From Pirellulaceae bacterium (GTDB taxonomy: Bacteria; Planctomycetota; Planctomycetia; Pirellulales; Pirellulaceae): DNA of 49,544 bases. The position numbers were made by a program, and so were the translations under genes. This document shows positions 1-9,700 of the stretch, one piece after another. Numbering within the stretch: the first letter of the stretch is position 1; the number at the start of each line of letters is the position of its first letter. The DNA is taken from positions 1 through 49,544 of the forward strand of contig JADHUC010000034.1 in NCBI GenBank assembly GCA_016784735.1, written 5' to 3'. The notes below the pieces were generated by a model that saw only the letters and a program-made list of their open reading frames with translations, was not told the origin of the DNA and searched no databases.

Positions 1-117
1 GCATAGCTGTGCTCCTTCATCAGCCAAAAACCCGGACCAAGAGAAAACACATAATGAAACAGAAATGGGATATTTGACAAACCCCAGTTTTCCAGGAGAA
101 GCGGGCCAGATTTAGCA

Positions 118-140
118 GTCCAGGCACAGCCTGACCTACG
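118..140 (-). repeat. REP-like hairpin, left copy, upstream of RAYT gene
   Basis: Read on the minus strand this is GTAG followed by a stem (GTCAGGC / GCCTGGAC) with a TGT loop. It mirrors the copy just after the transposase gene. GTAG at the foot of a hairpin is the layout recognised by RAYT proteins in enterobacterial REPs. The right-hand copy differs by a compensatory pair in the stem. Confidence 0.7.
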
Positions 141-157
141 TGTGGTAGAATGTCGCC

Positions 158-733
158 ATGCCAAACTATCGTCGAGCGTTCATCCCGGGCGGATCGTTCT
201 TCTTCACCCAGGTCGTGGACAAGCGGCGACCGTTGTTCTCCGATCCGGCGGCGGTGGCATTGTTGGGCAGCATATTCCGCCGGTGTTTGATGCGGTGGCC
301 GTTCACGGTGAATGCCGTCGTTGTGTTGCCCGATCATTTGCACGCAATTTGGTCCTTGCCGCCGGGCGACAGCGAGTACTCGAAACGCTGGGGATGGTCG
401 AAGAAGGAGTTCACGAAGCATTGGTTGCAGATCGGCGGCAGCGAGTCGGTGATTTCGTCGGCACGCAAGCGCGAGCGTCGTCGCGGGGTGTGGCAGCCGC
501 GATTCTGGGAGCACACGTTGGAGGACGAAGAGGATTTCGAACGGCATTTCGATTACATTCATTGGAATCCCGTGAAACACGGATACGTTCGATGTCCGCA
601 CGATTGGCCGCATTCCAGTTTCCACCGCTATGTACAATTGGGCGTGTACGATCGGAATTGGGGGTGTTTCACCGAGCAGATGAACAAACCGCCATCGGAT
701 TTCAGCGACATCGAAGACACGGTCGGCGAATAG
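158..733 (+). CDS. REP-associated tyrosine transposase (RAYT, Y1_Tnp / IS200-like fold)
   Basis: A 191-aa single-domain HUH nuclease. The HUH metal-binding pair is H60 and H62 in LPDHLHAIW; the likely catalytic tyrosine is Y133 in DYIHWNPVKHGYV, and the WQPRFWEH block (112-119) is typical of the family. RAYTs cleave single-stranded REP hairpins and are domesticated relatives of IS200/IS605 transposases; they usually occur once per locus without flanking IS ends, as here. Length is normal for the family and both active-site motifs are present, so the protein looks functional. The ATG was chosen because the conserved N-terminal YRRAFIPGGSFFFT block starts right after it. REP hairpins lie 18 bp upstream of the start and 3 bp after the stop, in opposite orientation, and a third copy lies 135 bp further on. 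Family call is firm; activity is inferred. Confidence 0.9.
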   Translation: MPNYRRAFIPGGSFFFTQVVDKRRPLFSDPAAVALLGSIFRRCLMRWPFTVNAVVVLPDHLHAIWSLPPGDSEYSKRWGWSKKEFTKHWLQIGGSESVISSARKRERRRGVWQPRFWEHTLEDEEDFERHFDYIHWNPVKHGYVRCPHDWPHSSFHRYVQLGVYDRNWGCFTEQMNKPPSDFSDIEDTVGE

Positions 734-736
734 CGA

Positions 737-757
737 GTAGGTCATGCTGTGCATGAC
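737..757 (+). repeat. REP-like hairpin, right copy, downstream of RAYT gene
   Basis: GTAG followed directly by GTCATGC-TGT-GCATGAC, a perfect 7-bp stem with a 3-nt loop. Compared with the left copy, T/A in the stem is replaced by G/C, so pairing is conserved while sequence changes. Confidence 0.7.
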
Positions 758-867
758 GAAAATCGCTTTGTCTGGCCGATCGCGTTACCGTCCCGCCGAG
801 CCATTGTAGGTGCGGTGGTCCAACCAAGCCCGACGGCGAGCCCCCAACCGAACGCAACACACATTTC

Positions 868-890
868 GTCAGGCACTGCCTGACCTACGC
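868..890 (-). repeat. REP-like hairpin, third copy
   Basis: Perfect 8-bp stem GTCAGGCA / TGCCTGAC around one base, with GTAG at the foot on the minus strand. Same orientation as the copy before the RAYT gene. It lies just ahead of the beta-helix gene start. Confidence 0.65.
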
Positions 891-914
891 CTACGCCTGA
901 AACGAGAGCATCAG

Positions 915-2753
915 ATGATTTGTCGAGTGGGCGCCGTATCGTGGCTGTTGATCACTGTAGCTACAGACGCACGCGAATTGGTTGTGGACAACCGGCACCC
1001 CGAGGCGGCCGACACGAATCCGGGATCTGCCGAGGCTCCTTTGAACACCATTCAAGCGGCGGCGGATATCGTCCAGCCGGGCGATCGGGTCATTGTCAAA
1101 GCCGGCCGATATCCCGAATGCATCAAATTCAAGACCAGCGGAACGCCGCCGCAGCCGATTGTCTTCGTTGGTGCCGATGGACATGCGACACTTCTGGACG
1201 GTGCGGACGTGCTCGTGGGCTGGCAACGCTGCGTCTCACCAGCCGAATGCGGCGGCAACACGAACGTCGCCGAACTCTACTGGACGTGGCTGCCTGAAGA
1301 CGCGACAGCGTTCTCGGCCAATCTTTACGAGGGCGATACCATGCTGGTCGTCGCCCAGGATCCTCCGGCTCCGGACCCGTTCTACTACGACGACCGTTCG
1401 GTGATGCGCCTGGTGCCGTCGGACGGCTACAGCCCCATTCAAATCACTGACAAGGAGTATTTCACCCAGGAATCGCCGGACTATTGGGTCGGCGCGACGG
1501 TGCTGGTGCGAACCGGCAATAACAACGTCGTTTCTCGGACCATCACGGGCTACGATGCGGACGAGGGCCGGATCACGTTTGCGGAAACGACGCGGCACAT
1601 CAATCCCGGCAAAGACCAATTCAGCGTGATGAATCACCCGGCACTGATTCGCGCCAAGGGGCAATACGCGGTCCTCGCACCAGAGGCGGCAGGGCGTCGC
1701 AAAGTGGTACTGTGGCCCAACGACAAACGGTCACTCGAAGCGGACATCACGTGCTCGGTTCGCAACGTCGGGTTCCACATCAACGGCAAGAGCTACGTCC
1801 ACATCGACGGATTCAAGCTTCGTCGATACAGCGGCAACACCGAGGATCTTCGCGCGGGGAATGGTATCCTTAATCTGGTCCATACGCCGACCAGCGGCGT
1901 CGAAGTGCGCAACTGCGAGGTCCTGCAGTGCAAGGCTGGTTCGGGTTACTGGGCTATCAATTGTGCTGGCTGCAATGAATCGGTCATCGAACACAACTAC
2001 GTGCATCACAACCAGATGAACCGCGGCATCTCGACGCTCGGTTCGACAAACCACAGAACCCGAAACGTGACGATCCGAAACAACGTCGTCGAACGCTGTG
2101 GGGGAACGGGCATTACCTTTTATCATGTCGACGATTCCAGGATCGTAGGCAACACGGTCGTGGGCAACCGTGGAAACCACGCCAATGGCATTACCTGCTA
2201 TCTGCACAGCCGCAACATATTGATCGCCGGCAACAAGGTGCTGGATGGCAACATGGCGATCACGGTCCAGGAGTCCAGCGACGTGACCGTCCGCAACAAC
2301 TTGCTGACGGCCCGAGACGGTCACAGCCGGATACTTGTGCTGTACGGCCGGGGCGAGAGGATTACCGTGCTGAATAACACCGTCTTGAATTCCAGTACGG
2401 GCGGCGGTATTTCGATACCCACCGACGCCAAGGATTACACGATCAAGAACAACCTCACCGATGGGATGCTGCACGGTCGAGAACCCGAGCAAATGGCCGG
2501 TGTCGTTCTGGAAAACAACTTGTACACAAAACTGTCGTGGGTGCAGAAACCAGATGCGCTTGGCGCGAACGCAATCGTTGAAAAGGACTTGAAGAAAATC
2601 TTCGTGGCCCCGAGCAAGGGTGATTATCGTCTGCTGTCAACCAGCCCGGCTCGCGACGCCGGTGCTCCGGTCCCTGTTCGAGAAGACATCGATGGAGTGA
2701 AACGTCCCCAAGGGGAGGCGAATGACATCGGTGCCTATGAATACCATCCGTGA
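915..2753 (+). CDS. secreted right-handed parallel beta-helix protein
   Basis: 612 aa. The ATG was preferred over an in-frame GTG-type extension of 35 codons because it gives a signal-peptide-like N-terminus (MICRVGAVSWLLITVATDA) and the extension would translate the REP hairpin. After the signal comes DUF1565-like sequence (NTIQAAADIVQPGDRVIVKAGRY, about 45-70), a middle insert (about 120-270) of unclear fold, then right-handed parallel beta-helix coils rich in Asn ladders (NNVVERC, GNTVVGN, NNLLTAR; about 300-520). The C-terminus DIGAYEY is typical of such secreted planctomycete proteins. Many relatives are polysaccharide lyases or epimerases, but no catalytic residues could be assigned, so the substrate is unknown. 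Extracytoplasmic location is inferred. Confidence 0.8.
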   Translation: MICRVGAVSWLLITVATDARELVVDNRHPEAADTNPGSAEAPLNTIQAAADIVQPGDRVIVKAGRYPECIKFKTSGTPPQPIVFVGADGHATLLDGADVLVGWQRCVSPAECGGNTNVAELYWTWLPEDATAFSANLYEGDTMLVVAQDPPAPDPFYYDDRSVMRLVPSDGYSPIQITDKEYFTQESPDYWVGATVLVRTGNNNVVSRTITGYDADEGRITFAETTRHINPGKDQFSVMNHPALIRAKGQYAVLAPEAAGRRKVVLWPNDKRSLEADITCSVRNVGFHINGKSYVHIDGFKLRRYSGNTEDLRAGNGILNLVHTPTSGVEVRNCEVLQCKAGSGYWAINCAGCNESVIEHNYVHHNQMNRGISTLGSTNHRTRNVTIRNNVVERCGGTGITFYHVDDSRIVGNTVVGNRGNHANGITCYLHSRNILIAGNKVLDGNMAITVQESSDVTVRNNLLTARDGHSRILVLYGRGERITVLNNTVLNSSTGGGISIPTDAKDYTIKNNLTDGMLHGREPEQMAGVVLENNLYTKLSWVQKPDALGANAIVEKDLKKIFVAPSKGDYRLLSTSPARDAGAPVPVREDIDGVKRPQGEANDIGAYEYHP

Positions 2754-2772
2754 ATCAGAAGGGCTTCTGATT
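2753..2772 (+). terminator. short hairpin directly after the stop codon
   Basis: AATCAGAAG / CTTCTGATT, a 9-bp stem with a GG loop, begins on the last base of the stop codon. The following bases (GCTCGTTT) are only weakly T-rich, so it is a doubtful terminator. Confidence 0.3.
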
Positions 2773-2804
2773 GCTCGTTTCAACCTGTGCACTTGGAGAA
2801 CACC

Positions 2805-3203
2805 ATGTCCAATCCCTATGAACCGCCAGAGACCGCGCCCGATGCTGGTCAAATCGTCTCCTGCCCGGCGTGTAACCAGCCCGTGAGTTTCGCCGCGGCC
2901 GCGTGTCCTCACTGCGGGCACCCATTTCGGCAGAGCGGCGGCGACGAGACGGTGGCCACCGTCGTGCCCTATCGCAACCCGAAGGCGTTGTTCGCATACT
3001 ATCTGGGTGTGTTTTCGCTGATGCCCTGCTTTGGCCTGTTGCTGGCGCCGTTTGCCTTTGTGCTGGGAATTCTCGGCCTCCGGTATCGGAGACGAAATCC
3101 TCAGGCCCATGGTCTGGCCCACGCATGGGTAGGTATCATTATCGGTGGCCTCAGTATCGTTGGGCACGGGGTGGCAATTGCCCTGTTGGTAATGAATCCA
3201 TGA
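2805..3203 (+). CDS. zinc-ribbon DUF4190-like membrane protein
   Basis: 132 aa, starting at MSNPYEPP, an N-terminus common among planctomycete membrane proteins; GGAGA lies 6 bp before the ATG. Residues 20-37 form a zinc ribbon with two CPxC knuckles (C20/C23 and C34/C37). A DUF4190-like pair of hydrophobic segments follows (about 62-92 and 108-130), separated by the charged YRRRNPQAHG turn. Proteins of this layout are small integral membrane proteins of unknown role, with the zinc ribbon presumably cytoplasmic. It lies 23 bp upstream of the oxidoreductase gene and may be co-transcribed, but nothing links their functions. Confidence 0.8.
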   Translation: MSNPYEPPETAPDAGQIVSCPACNQPVSFAAAACPHCGHPFRQSGGDETVATVVPYRNPKALFAYYLGVFSLMPCFGLLLAPFAFVLGILGLRYRRRNPQAHGLAHAWVGIIIGGLSIVGHGVAIALLVMNP

Positions 3204-3225
3204 CGCGGGCTAGGGAGAAGAAGAC

Positions 3226-4542
3226 ATGAGTGAGAAGATAAATCGGCGTACGTTTACCAAGGCCGGCGCTGCGGCTACTTTGGGATTGACTGCCATCAAC
3301 GCATCCCGCGTTTACGGCGCTAACAATCGTATTCGATTGGGCTTCATCGGCGTGGCCAATCGAGGCGGCCAGCTTATCAAGTCGTTTCTGAAGCACGACG
3401 ACATGGAACCCGTCGCCGTGTGTGATGTACACAAGCCGACTCTCGAAACGGCTCGCACACGTGTCGGCGGCCGGGCTGATACGTATGGCGACTTTCGCCA
3501 TGTGCTCGAACGAAAAGACATCGACGCGGTCGTAATCGCCACTCCGGACCATTGGCACGCGATCATGACCATCGACGCCTGCAAAGCGGGCAAAGACGTA
3601 TACGTAGAAAAGCCGCTGTCGAAGACCATCGTCGAAGGCCGCAAGATGGTCGAGGCGGCTCGCCGCCACGACCGGGTGGTCCAGGTGGGCACGCACCGTC
3701 GCTCGTCGAAGCTGTACGCTAACGTGGCTGAACTGATCGCCCAAAACAAAGTTGGCAAGGTAACGATTAGCAAGGCATTCCGCTTGAGCAACATGTACCC
3801 GCTGGGCATTGGCAAGACCGAACCGACCGAACCGCCATCGGATCTCGATTGGGACATGTGGCTGGGTCCACGTGCCGAGCGTCCCTACCAGGACAACATC
3901 ACACCGTACAAATTCCGCTGGTGGACGCTCTACTCGTCGCAGATGGCCAACTTCGGTGTACACCGACTGGACGCAATGCGCTGGCTTACCGGCGAGTTGG
4001 CCCCTTCGTCGGTCTGCGCAATGGGTGGCCGATTCGCCGTGGACGATGACCGCACCATTCCCGATACGTTGCAGGCGACGTTCGAGTTTGCCTCCGGCCG
4101 GCTGGCCATCTTCGGGCAGTATGAAGCCAGTCAGAATCTGGCCTTGCCCGGCGATCGGGAGTTGGCTCGCGCCAAGATCGAGCTACGCGGTACGCAAGGC
4201 ACGCTCTACGTCGGCGATCCCGGCTATCAGATCATCCCCGAACGAGGCGGTCAATTCCAGGACACCCAACCGCGCATGGAGCCGGTTCGCGAAGCAACTA
4301 CCGATGGCAACCTGACCGACCAGCACACACGCAACTTCCTGGATTGCGTCAAATCGCGCCAGCGGCCCACGGCCGACGTCGAGATCGGACATCGCTCGAC
4401 CACCTTCAGCCACCTGGCCAACATCTCGCTGGAGACGAGACTACGGATCGAATGGGACGCCGAACGAGAAAGGATCACCAACAGCGAGGAAGCCAACAAC
4501 CTGCTCCACTACGAGTACCGCAAGCCCTGGAAGCTGGGATGA
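3226..4542 (+). CDS. Tat-exported Gfo/Idh/MocA family oxidoreductase
   Basis: 438 aa. The N-terminus NRRTFTKAGAAATLGLTA is a Tat-type signal. The Rossmann region follows: IRLGFIGVANRGGQ (37-49) as the dinucleotide loop, TPDHWH (106-111) and EKPLSKT (128-134), the family lysine motif. A likely active-site block FGVHRLDAMRW carries H246 and D249. The C-terminal half is the alpha/beta substrate domain. The family oxidises or epimerises sugars and cyclitols with NAD(P), using tightly bound cofactor when Tat-exported. Such enzymes are strongly expanded in planctomycetes. Substrate is not predictable from sequence; a GH109-like glycosidase activity is an alternative. AGGGAG precedes the ATG. The gene converges on the next one with 10 bp between stops. 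Confidence 0.9.
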   Translation: MSEKINRRTFTKAGAAATLGLTAINASRVYGANNRIRLGFIGVANRGGQLIKSFLKHDDMEPVAVCDVHKPTLETARTRVGGRADTYGDFRHVLERKDIDAVVIATPDHWHAIMTIDACKAGKDVYVEKPLSKTIVEGRKMVEAARRHDRVVQVGTHRRSSKLYANVAELIAQNKVGKVTISKAFRLSNMYPLGIGKTEPTEPPSDLDWDMWLGPRAERPYQDNITPYKFRWWTLYSSQMANFGVHRLDAMRWLTGELAPSSVCAMGGRFAVDDDRTIPDTLQATFEFASGRLAIFGQYEASQNLALPGDRELARAKIELRGTQGTLYVGDPGYQIIPERGGQFQDTQPRMEPVREATTDGNLTDQHTRNFLDCVKSRQRPTADVEIGHRSTTFSHLANISLETRLRIEWDAERERITNSEEANNLLHYEYRKPWKLG

Positions 4543-4552
4543 GTGCGTCTGG

Positions 4553-5437
4553 CTAACGCTCGGCAGTCGTAACGGCCGAGGTCTTGGGCGATTGGCGGAA
4601 AACGAACTTCGCTCCCAGTCCCGATGGCAAGTACTTGTCACCAAAGGCTTCCTTCATCGACCGCCGAGTGTTGTCACCGGAGCAGTGGGTTGGAGCTACC
4701 TGCTGTACGCCAAGTTCCTTCAGACGCTCGATTACCGTATCAATTTGATCGGCCGATGCGCGGGACATGTGAAAACCACCGAGAACTGCATGGACGGGCT
4801 TCTTGGCCCGGCTCGTCGCCGCGCGGGCCATTTGCGCGATACCTGGATGCGCGCAGCCGGTGACGACGACCGGTCCTGCGGACGTCTCCAGACAGAGACC
4901 CTGTTCTACGAGCGGCTGTGTCAGAACGCCCGTGGTCCATGCACCGTCGCAGACTTTCACGGGGCCTTCGGTCTCGACCAGTTCAGCCCCCGAATGGCTG
5001 ACTTCTTGCTTGAAATCCGCGGCAAACGCCTTGGGCACGAACACCTTTGCCTTGGGGTTCACCTTCAGGAAGTCGAGCAGTCCGCCGGTATGGTCGCTGT
5101 GGGCGTGCGAGAGCACGACGCGGTGGATTTGCTCGGGCTCGAATCCCGCCTTGGCCATGTTCGCCAGCAGTAGTTTACCCTTGCCCCCGGTGTCGAATAG
5201 AATCGTCTCCGACAGCCCTTCAACCACACAGGCAAATCCCCACGCCGTTTCCATTCGTTTGTCGAGTGGGTTGTTGTCGTAGACGATGGTGACCACGATC
5301 GGCTGCGCCTTGTTCTTCCCTGCGGCTTGCCGGGATTCCGCTGCCTTCACAGAGGTACCCAGAAGGAGCACGCCGGCAAGCGACGTCACGAAAACTCCAC
5401 TCCACACGTAGCCTTCTGCCGAGCGATCGAACATCAT
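4553..5437 (-). CDS. metallo-beta-lactamase fold hydrolase with signal peptide
   Basis: 294 aa. The metal set is complete: H111, H113, D115, H116 in SHAHSDHTGG, H197 in TGCAHPG, and later H223 (GGFHM) and H251 (PTHCSGD). The overall layout resembles the COG1237 group, annotated in archaea as a dihydropterin-ribofuranosyl-aminobenzene phosphate synthase, but that activity should not be transferred to a bacterium on this evidence. Residues 11-33 are hydrophobic (WSGVFVTSLAGVLLLGTSVKAA), so it is probably exported or membrane-anchored. It is the last gene of a minus-strand group, separated from the MFS gene by a 74-bp palindrome. GGAGGTG lies just upstream of the ATG. Confidence 0.85.
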   Translation of the reverse strand: MMFDRSAEGYVWSGVFVTSLAGVLLLGTSVKAAESRQAAGKNKAQPIVVTIVYDNNPLDKRMETAWGFACVVEGLSETILFDTGGKGKLLLANMAKAGFEPEQIHRVVLSHAHSDHTGGLLDFLKVNPKAKVFVPKAFAADFKQEVSHSGAELVETEGPVKVCDGAWTTGVLTQPLVEQGLCLETSAGPVVVTGCAHPGIAQMARAATSRAKKPVHAVLGGFHMSRASADQIDTVIERLKELGVQQVAPTHCSGDNTRRSMKEAFGDKYLPSGLGAKFVFRQSPKTSAVTTAER

Positions 5438-5449
5438 TCACACCTCCTC

Positions 5450-5523
5450 GTCATTCGTTGCCGTCCAGAATTCGTTGGGGAAAAGGTACCGTTCCCAGCG
5501 AATTCAGGGCGGCAGCGAATGAC
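5450..5523. repeat. 74-bp imperfect palindrome
   Basis: Arms of about 28 bp run from GTCATTCG to CGAATGAC with a few mismatches (for example GTTGCCGTCC against GGGCGGCAGC) and share the inner block GAATTCG. It occupies most of the gap between the MFS and metallo-beta-lactamase-fold genes. It could be a REP-pair element or act as a hairpin in the transcript; there is no T-tract. Confidence 0.7.
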
Positions 5524-5584
5524 AAAGCGCCCAAGTGGCCAACCGCGGACATTGTCGCGAAGCCCGCGGGACCCGTCAATCAAC

Positions 5585-6763
5585 TCACGCTTGTTTGTCT
5601 CGCCAACGAACGAGCAACAGCGCCAGTAGTCCCGCGATCGCTGCAAGGATCGCCAGACCGCCGTACGTACGGAAATCGTCCTTCACGAAGCCGGCGTAGG
5701 TTGGACCGAAACCGCCGATACCGAAACAGAGTGTGTTGCTGAAGCCGTATCCGAGGCTTCGCCGCGCTCGCGGAACATACTCGGCGATCAAGCTGTTGTA
5801 GACCGGCTGGTTCATGAAATGTACCAGTGCCAGCGAACAGGCCGCCCATATCCGGGCTCGCCCGTCGGCCAGCGACATCCAAATCAGGGGCGGAACATTC
5901 GCGAACAGGATCAATGCCATTAGGGGCTCCAACCTACCGGCACGCGCGATCTTGCCCGCCACGCCTTGGCCGACCGCAGCAAACAGCAATACCAACGCCG
6001 CCAGGTAGTTGCGAAAGCTCTCTGGCGACACTCCAGATGGCCTGATGCCAACGCCGTCCAAGTACCGCGGCAGGAAATGCATGAACGCCGCGTACGTGAA
6101 CCCCATGCTGACGCCGATCACCACGAGCAACAGATACGCCCTCCATCGAGCTTCGCCGCCGGTGGCTGGTTTCCGCGCCGCATCGACTTTCTGCCGAACC
6201 GGCGTTTGCTTCAGATAGAAGAACAGTAAGCCCGCAATGATGACGGCCGGAATCACAAGCAGTGCGTAGTACTGCCGCCAGGTCACGGTTCCCGTATGGA
6301 ACACGATGGCGGCCAGGAACGGTGCTGCGGCGATGCCGAGTGAACCCACGATTCCGTGCCACCCCAGAGCTTTCGGACGGTTTGCTGCCGTCGTTTCCGT
6401 CGAAATCAATGCCAAGCCGGCCGGGTGGTAGATACTGGCAAAGCATCCCATGCCGAACATCACGGCGAACAGGATAGCGAGCGTCGGAGCCCAGTACGCC
6501 AACAACGCCATTCCGCTACATCCGCCCAGATAGACCAGCAATAGACGTTTCGAACCAAACCGGTCTGCCAGCAATCCGGCCAAGAGGGCTCCGAGGCCAA
6601 ACGGCAGCCGCCAAGCCGTGCCCAACATCCCTGTCCGGTCTCGACCGGCGCCGAACTCGTCGCCGATCATCAATTCCACACTTGGCAGCGACAATTCGAA
6701 GACGTGTACCAACGCATGAGCGCAGGAAACCAACAAGACCAGTCGAAACGTCGCACGATTCAT
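5585..6763 (-). CDS. MFS transporter, fosmidomycin-resistance-like branch
   Basis: 392 aa with about 12 hydrophobic segments in two halves. The cytoplasmic loop GLLADRFGSKRLLL is the MFS motif A. The stretch FASIYHPAGLALIS resembles the FHP motif of the fosmidomycin-resistance (Fsr) branch, though the real substrate is unknown. The start chosen is MNRATFRLVL; it lies 5 bp after the stop of the upstream ceramidase-like gene, so the two are almost certainly co-translated. An 11-codon in-frame extension would overlap that gene and has no support. Given the neighbours, export or uptake of a sugar- or lipid-derived product is a reasonable guess only. Confidence 0.87.
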   Translation of the reverse strand: MNRATFRLVLLVSCAHALVHVFELSLPSVELMIGDEFGAGRDRTGMLGTAWRLPFGLGALLAGLLADRFGSKRLLLVYLGGCSGMALLAYWAPTLAILFAVMFGMGCFASIYHPAGLALISTETTAANRPKALGWHGIVGSLGIAAAPFLAAIVFHTGTVTWRQYYALLVIPAVIIAGLLFFYLKQTPVRQKVDAARKPATGGEARWRAYLLLVVIGVSMGFTYAAFMHFLPRYLDGVGIRPSGVSPESFRNYLAALVLLFAAVGQGVAGKIARAGRLEPLMALILFANVPPLIWMSLADGRARIWAACSLALVHFMNQPVYNSLIAEYVPRARRSLGYGFSNTLCFGIGGFGPTYAGFVKDDFRTYGGLAILAAIAGLLALLLVRWRDKQA

Positions 6764-6768
6764 GGTGG

Positions 6769-9700
6769 CTACTCTTCCGTGAACTCGATAATCCACGCTT
6801 GGCGGGGCGGCAATTCGAGCTTCAGCGTGGGTTTGTCGCTCGTGAAAGAGCCGATGGGATGGCGGCCGGCTTCGTCGATCCGGTATACATGCGCGTGTTT
6901 CGGCAGGTCGTAGTATGCGGGGTCTAACGCGAGCGATAGAGAGAGCGCCTGCTCGGCGATGCTGGCCAGAGCGATTGCCACGTCGCCGTCGGAAGCTCGC
7001 CAGGCGCCGGCGATCGCCAGCGGATGTTGCTTCTGGCTGGAAGTCAATCGGCTCTTCTGTCCTGCGTAGATCGACAAGCGTGAGAAATCGGACGTCACTT
7101 CCGGCGCATTCAATTGCGGAGGACGAAGGAACTCTCCGTGAAGCAGGTACTTGGTCGCTCGACTCCGCACCCGGGCCAGACGCATTACGTACTCGATTTC
7201 TTCGGGTCGCTGGTCAAAATGCTCGGGGCGGAAGTTGGCCAGCGCCGGTTGCTGGCCCCAGACAAACGCTCGGGCCTGCTCCAAGTAGAACTGCCGTGAA
7301 TACTTGCGGTCCAAAAGAGCCAACGGCTGCTTGGGTGCGAACTCCGCCGGCCAGAGTTCATCGTACGGCGGCATGGTCAACGACGAATAGCTGCCATAGG
7401 TGACGGCGTACGAGTGATAGACGGCTTGGAAGAATGGGATCACCTCCCACGGATCGGTCGGCGACGAGTAGCGTTCTCGACTGACCTGCAGGGTGAGCAT
7501 CAAGTCTAAATAGGGCAGCCAAGCTTCCCCGCATCCCTCGCCCGCCAGGACGATGCGGCCGTCGGCATTCGTGCGGTTGCGGATGTCGTTCGACAGCGTC
7601 CGGAATCCTTCCATCCACGAGTTTCCGCCTCCCAGCGGATGCCCGTGGTTGGGATCGTAGCATGCGCGGTGGCTGCACGCCTGGTCCATGTAGATTCCGT
7701 CCACGCCCAGGTCCTTGAACGCCTCTTCGGCCAGTCCGGCGTACTTGTTTCGCCAAAAAGGCGTGGCCAAACACATAGACGCGAGCGCTTGTCGGGTGAA
7801 GATGTTGTAGACCTCCGGACGGACCCTTCCGTCCGGGCCCTTAACGGCGAAACGCTCGGCGCCCTCTTCCTTCCAACTTCGCGAACTCATGCCCCAGGCT
7901 CGCTGGTTCATGTAAACGATGAACCGCACACCGTCGTCGTGGGCGCGTGCCGCAGCCTGTTTGAACGCCTCGGTGCCTTCGCGTGGCGGCAGGTACTCGG
8001 GGAAACCGATGTCGTACGCGCAGCCGTGCCACCAGTGCCAGAAGACGCTAACCGGCAACCCAAGTCGCTTCTGAAGCGCGGCGGCCGGCGGGAGCACGCC
8101 TGGCGAAGGGCCTCGGTTCCAAATCCAAGCACCCGTATCGAGAACCCAATCCGCCACAAGGCCTTTTCGCAGTCTGCTTTCTTTGGCCCATCGCTGGTCC
8201 GTCGCCCACGTTCGATAACGTTCGGCCGCGGTGATCCAATCGCCCTGGAACGTGCCCAGCAGAACACGGTACGGCAGGGCGTAGCGAGCCTGGTCGGTTG
8301 CCCCGTTTTCGGGATAGTGAACCGTTTCGTAGTTGACTTGACCGCCTGTGGCGCCCCATAGGGCGAATGTCTTCCTTCGGGCTGCTGTGTCGTCGCACGC
8401 CGCATAGAGGCCACTGCCACCCTCGCCGTAGTACGCCAAGCATTGCAGAGCCATTCGGCCCGGATAATCCCAGGCAAGGCGCCGCCCTCGACCGTCCTTG
8501 CCGCCGAGCATACTGCGAGGATCGTTTGCCTTCTGCCCCAGCCAAGCCGGGACGGCAAGCCGCTCGTTCTCCTGTTGACTGAGCCCGAATACTCGCGGAA
8601 AGCGGATTTGCCGCACGGCAACCTCCGCCGGCTTCGTCAGGGCGATCTGCCATTGGCTGGTGAGTGCATTGGCCTCCAACCCGACGGTAACCTCGACTGT
8701 GAAGCCCGAGGCACCCGAAAGCTCGAACTCGGTCCAGGTCAATCGGAGCGTTTGCCCTTTTGGCATGATCTCCCACCGGAACGACTTCGACTGCGACGGC
8801 GTCAATACGGTGGGTTGTCCGTCGACGTGTACGTTCAATTCCCAGAGCCCGCCAGAGTCGGCATTGCTGTCCACATGGTTGTGCTTTGTGCCGAGATCCA
8901 CCAGTTCCAGCAGCTTGCCGTCGTGCGGATCGACGCCGACGCGCAACGCCCCGTTCTCGATGGTCGCCGTCGTCGCCAACTCGTGGACCTTTGCGACAAT
9001 GACCTCTTCTATCTCCGGTGCCCAGACCGACGGTAGGCCGTAGTACATCATGGCGCGAGTTCCCTCGTAACCGCCTTCGAGGCGAACGCGGCGCGAAGGG
9101 ATGTAGGTCATCACGTCGTTCGTGTAGCCAGCGACCCAGGTGCGTTCGGCGCCGAGTTCCGCCTTGAGACGCACCGCGTAGTCCACCACAACCTCGCCAC
9201 CCAACAGGACAAACGTCAAGCCGCAGCCAAGTTGCCAAACCTGAACCGGGTATGGGTAGGATTGGACCGGAGTCTTGCCGGAGTCGATCTGTTCCATCAG
9301 TCGCTTGGCCCACCGAGCTTCGTAACGGTTTTTCGAGTTGGCTCGTTCATTCAGCCTCTGTTGGTCGGGCAGTTCATCCAGTTTCAAATCGAACTCCGCG
9401 TAGCGCGTGGTCAAACTGCCGGTTATCTCGGTCAATGGCTTGGACAGCGTGGCGCAAGCGGCGTCGGCCAGTTGCCGGCCGACCTTCTCCGCCTTCGCAT
9501 AATCATCGCCGCCCCGAGGCCAAGGCGTCTGATCGCCGCAGCAGCCCTGCCAGAACATTGCGACAGCGCCAGGGTGGGCCTTTTCCAGGTGCAATTGAGC
9601 ATAGCCAACGTAGTCGCCGCACCAGCGATAGTTGCCGGTCAGCTTGGTCGGATGGCACGCATAGCCGAAGACGATGGCAGTCGTGTGACCGTCTGTGTCG

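Noticed and set aside
1..117. A partial gene at the left edge
   Set aside because: No frame of the first 117 bases shows family resemblance or a start with a ribosome site; I see nothing there beyond the approach to the REP hairpin.
20..754. A 244-codon minus-strand frame opposite the transposase
   Set aside because: The plus strand encodes a complete RAYT with all motifs; the minus frame has no recognisable features.
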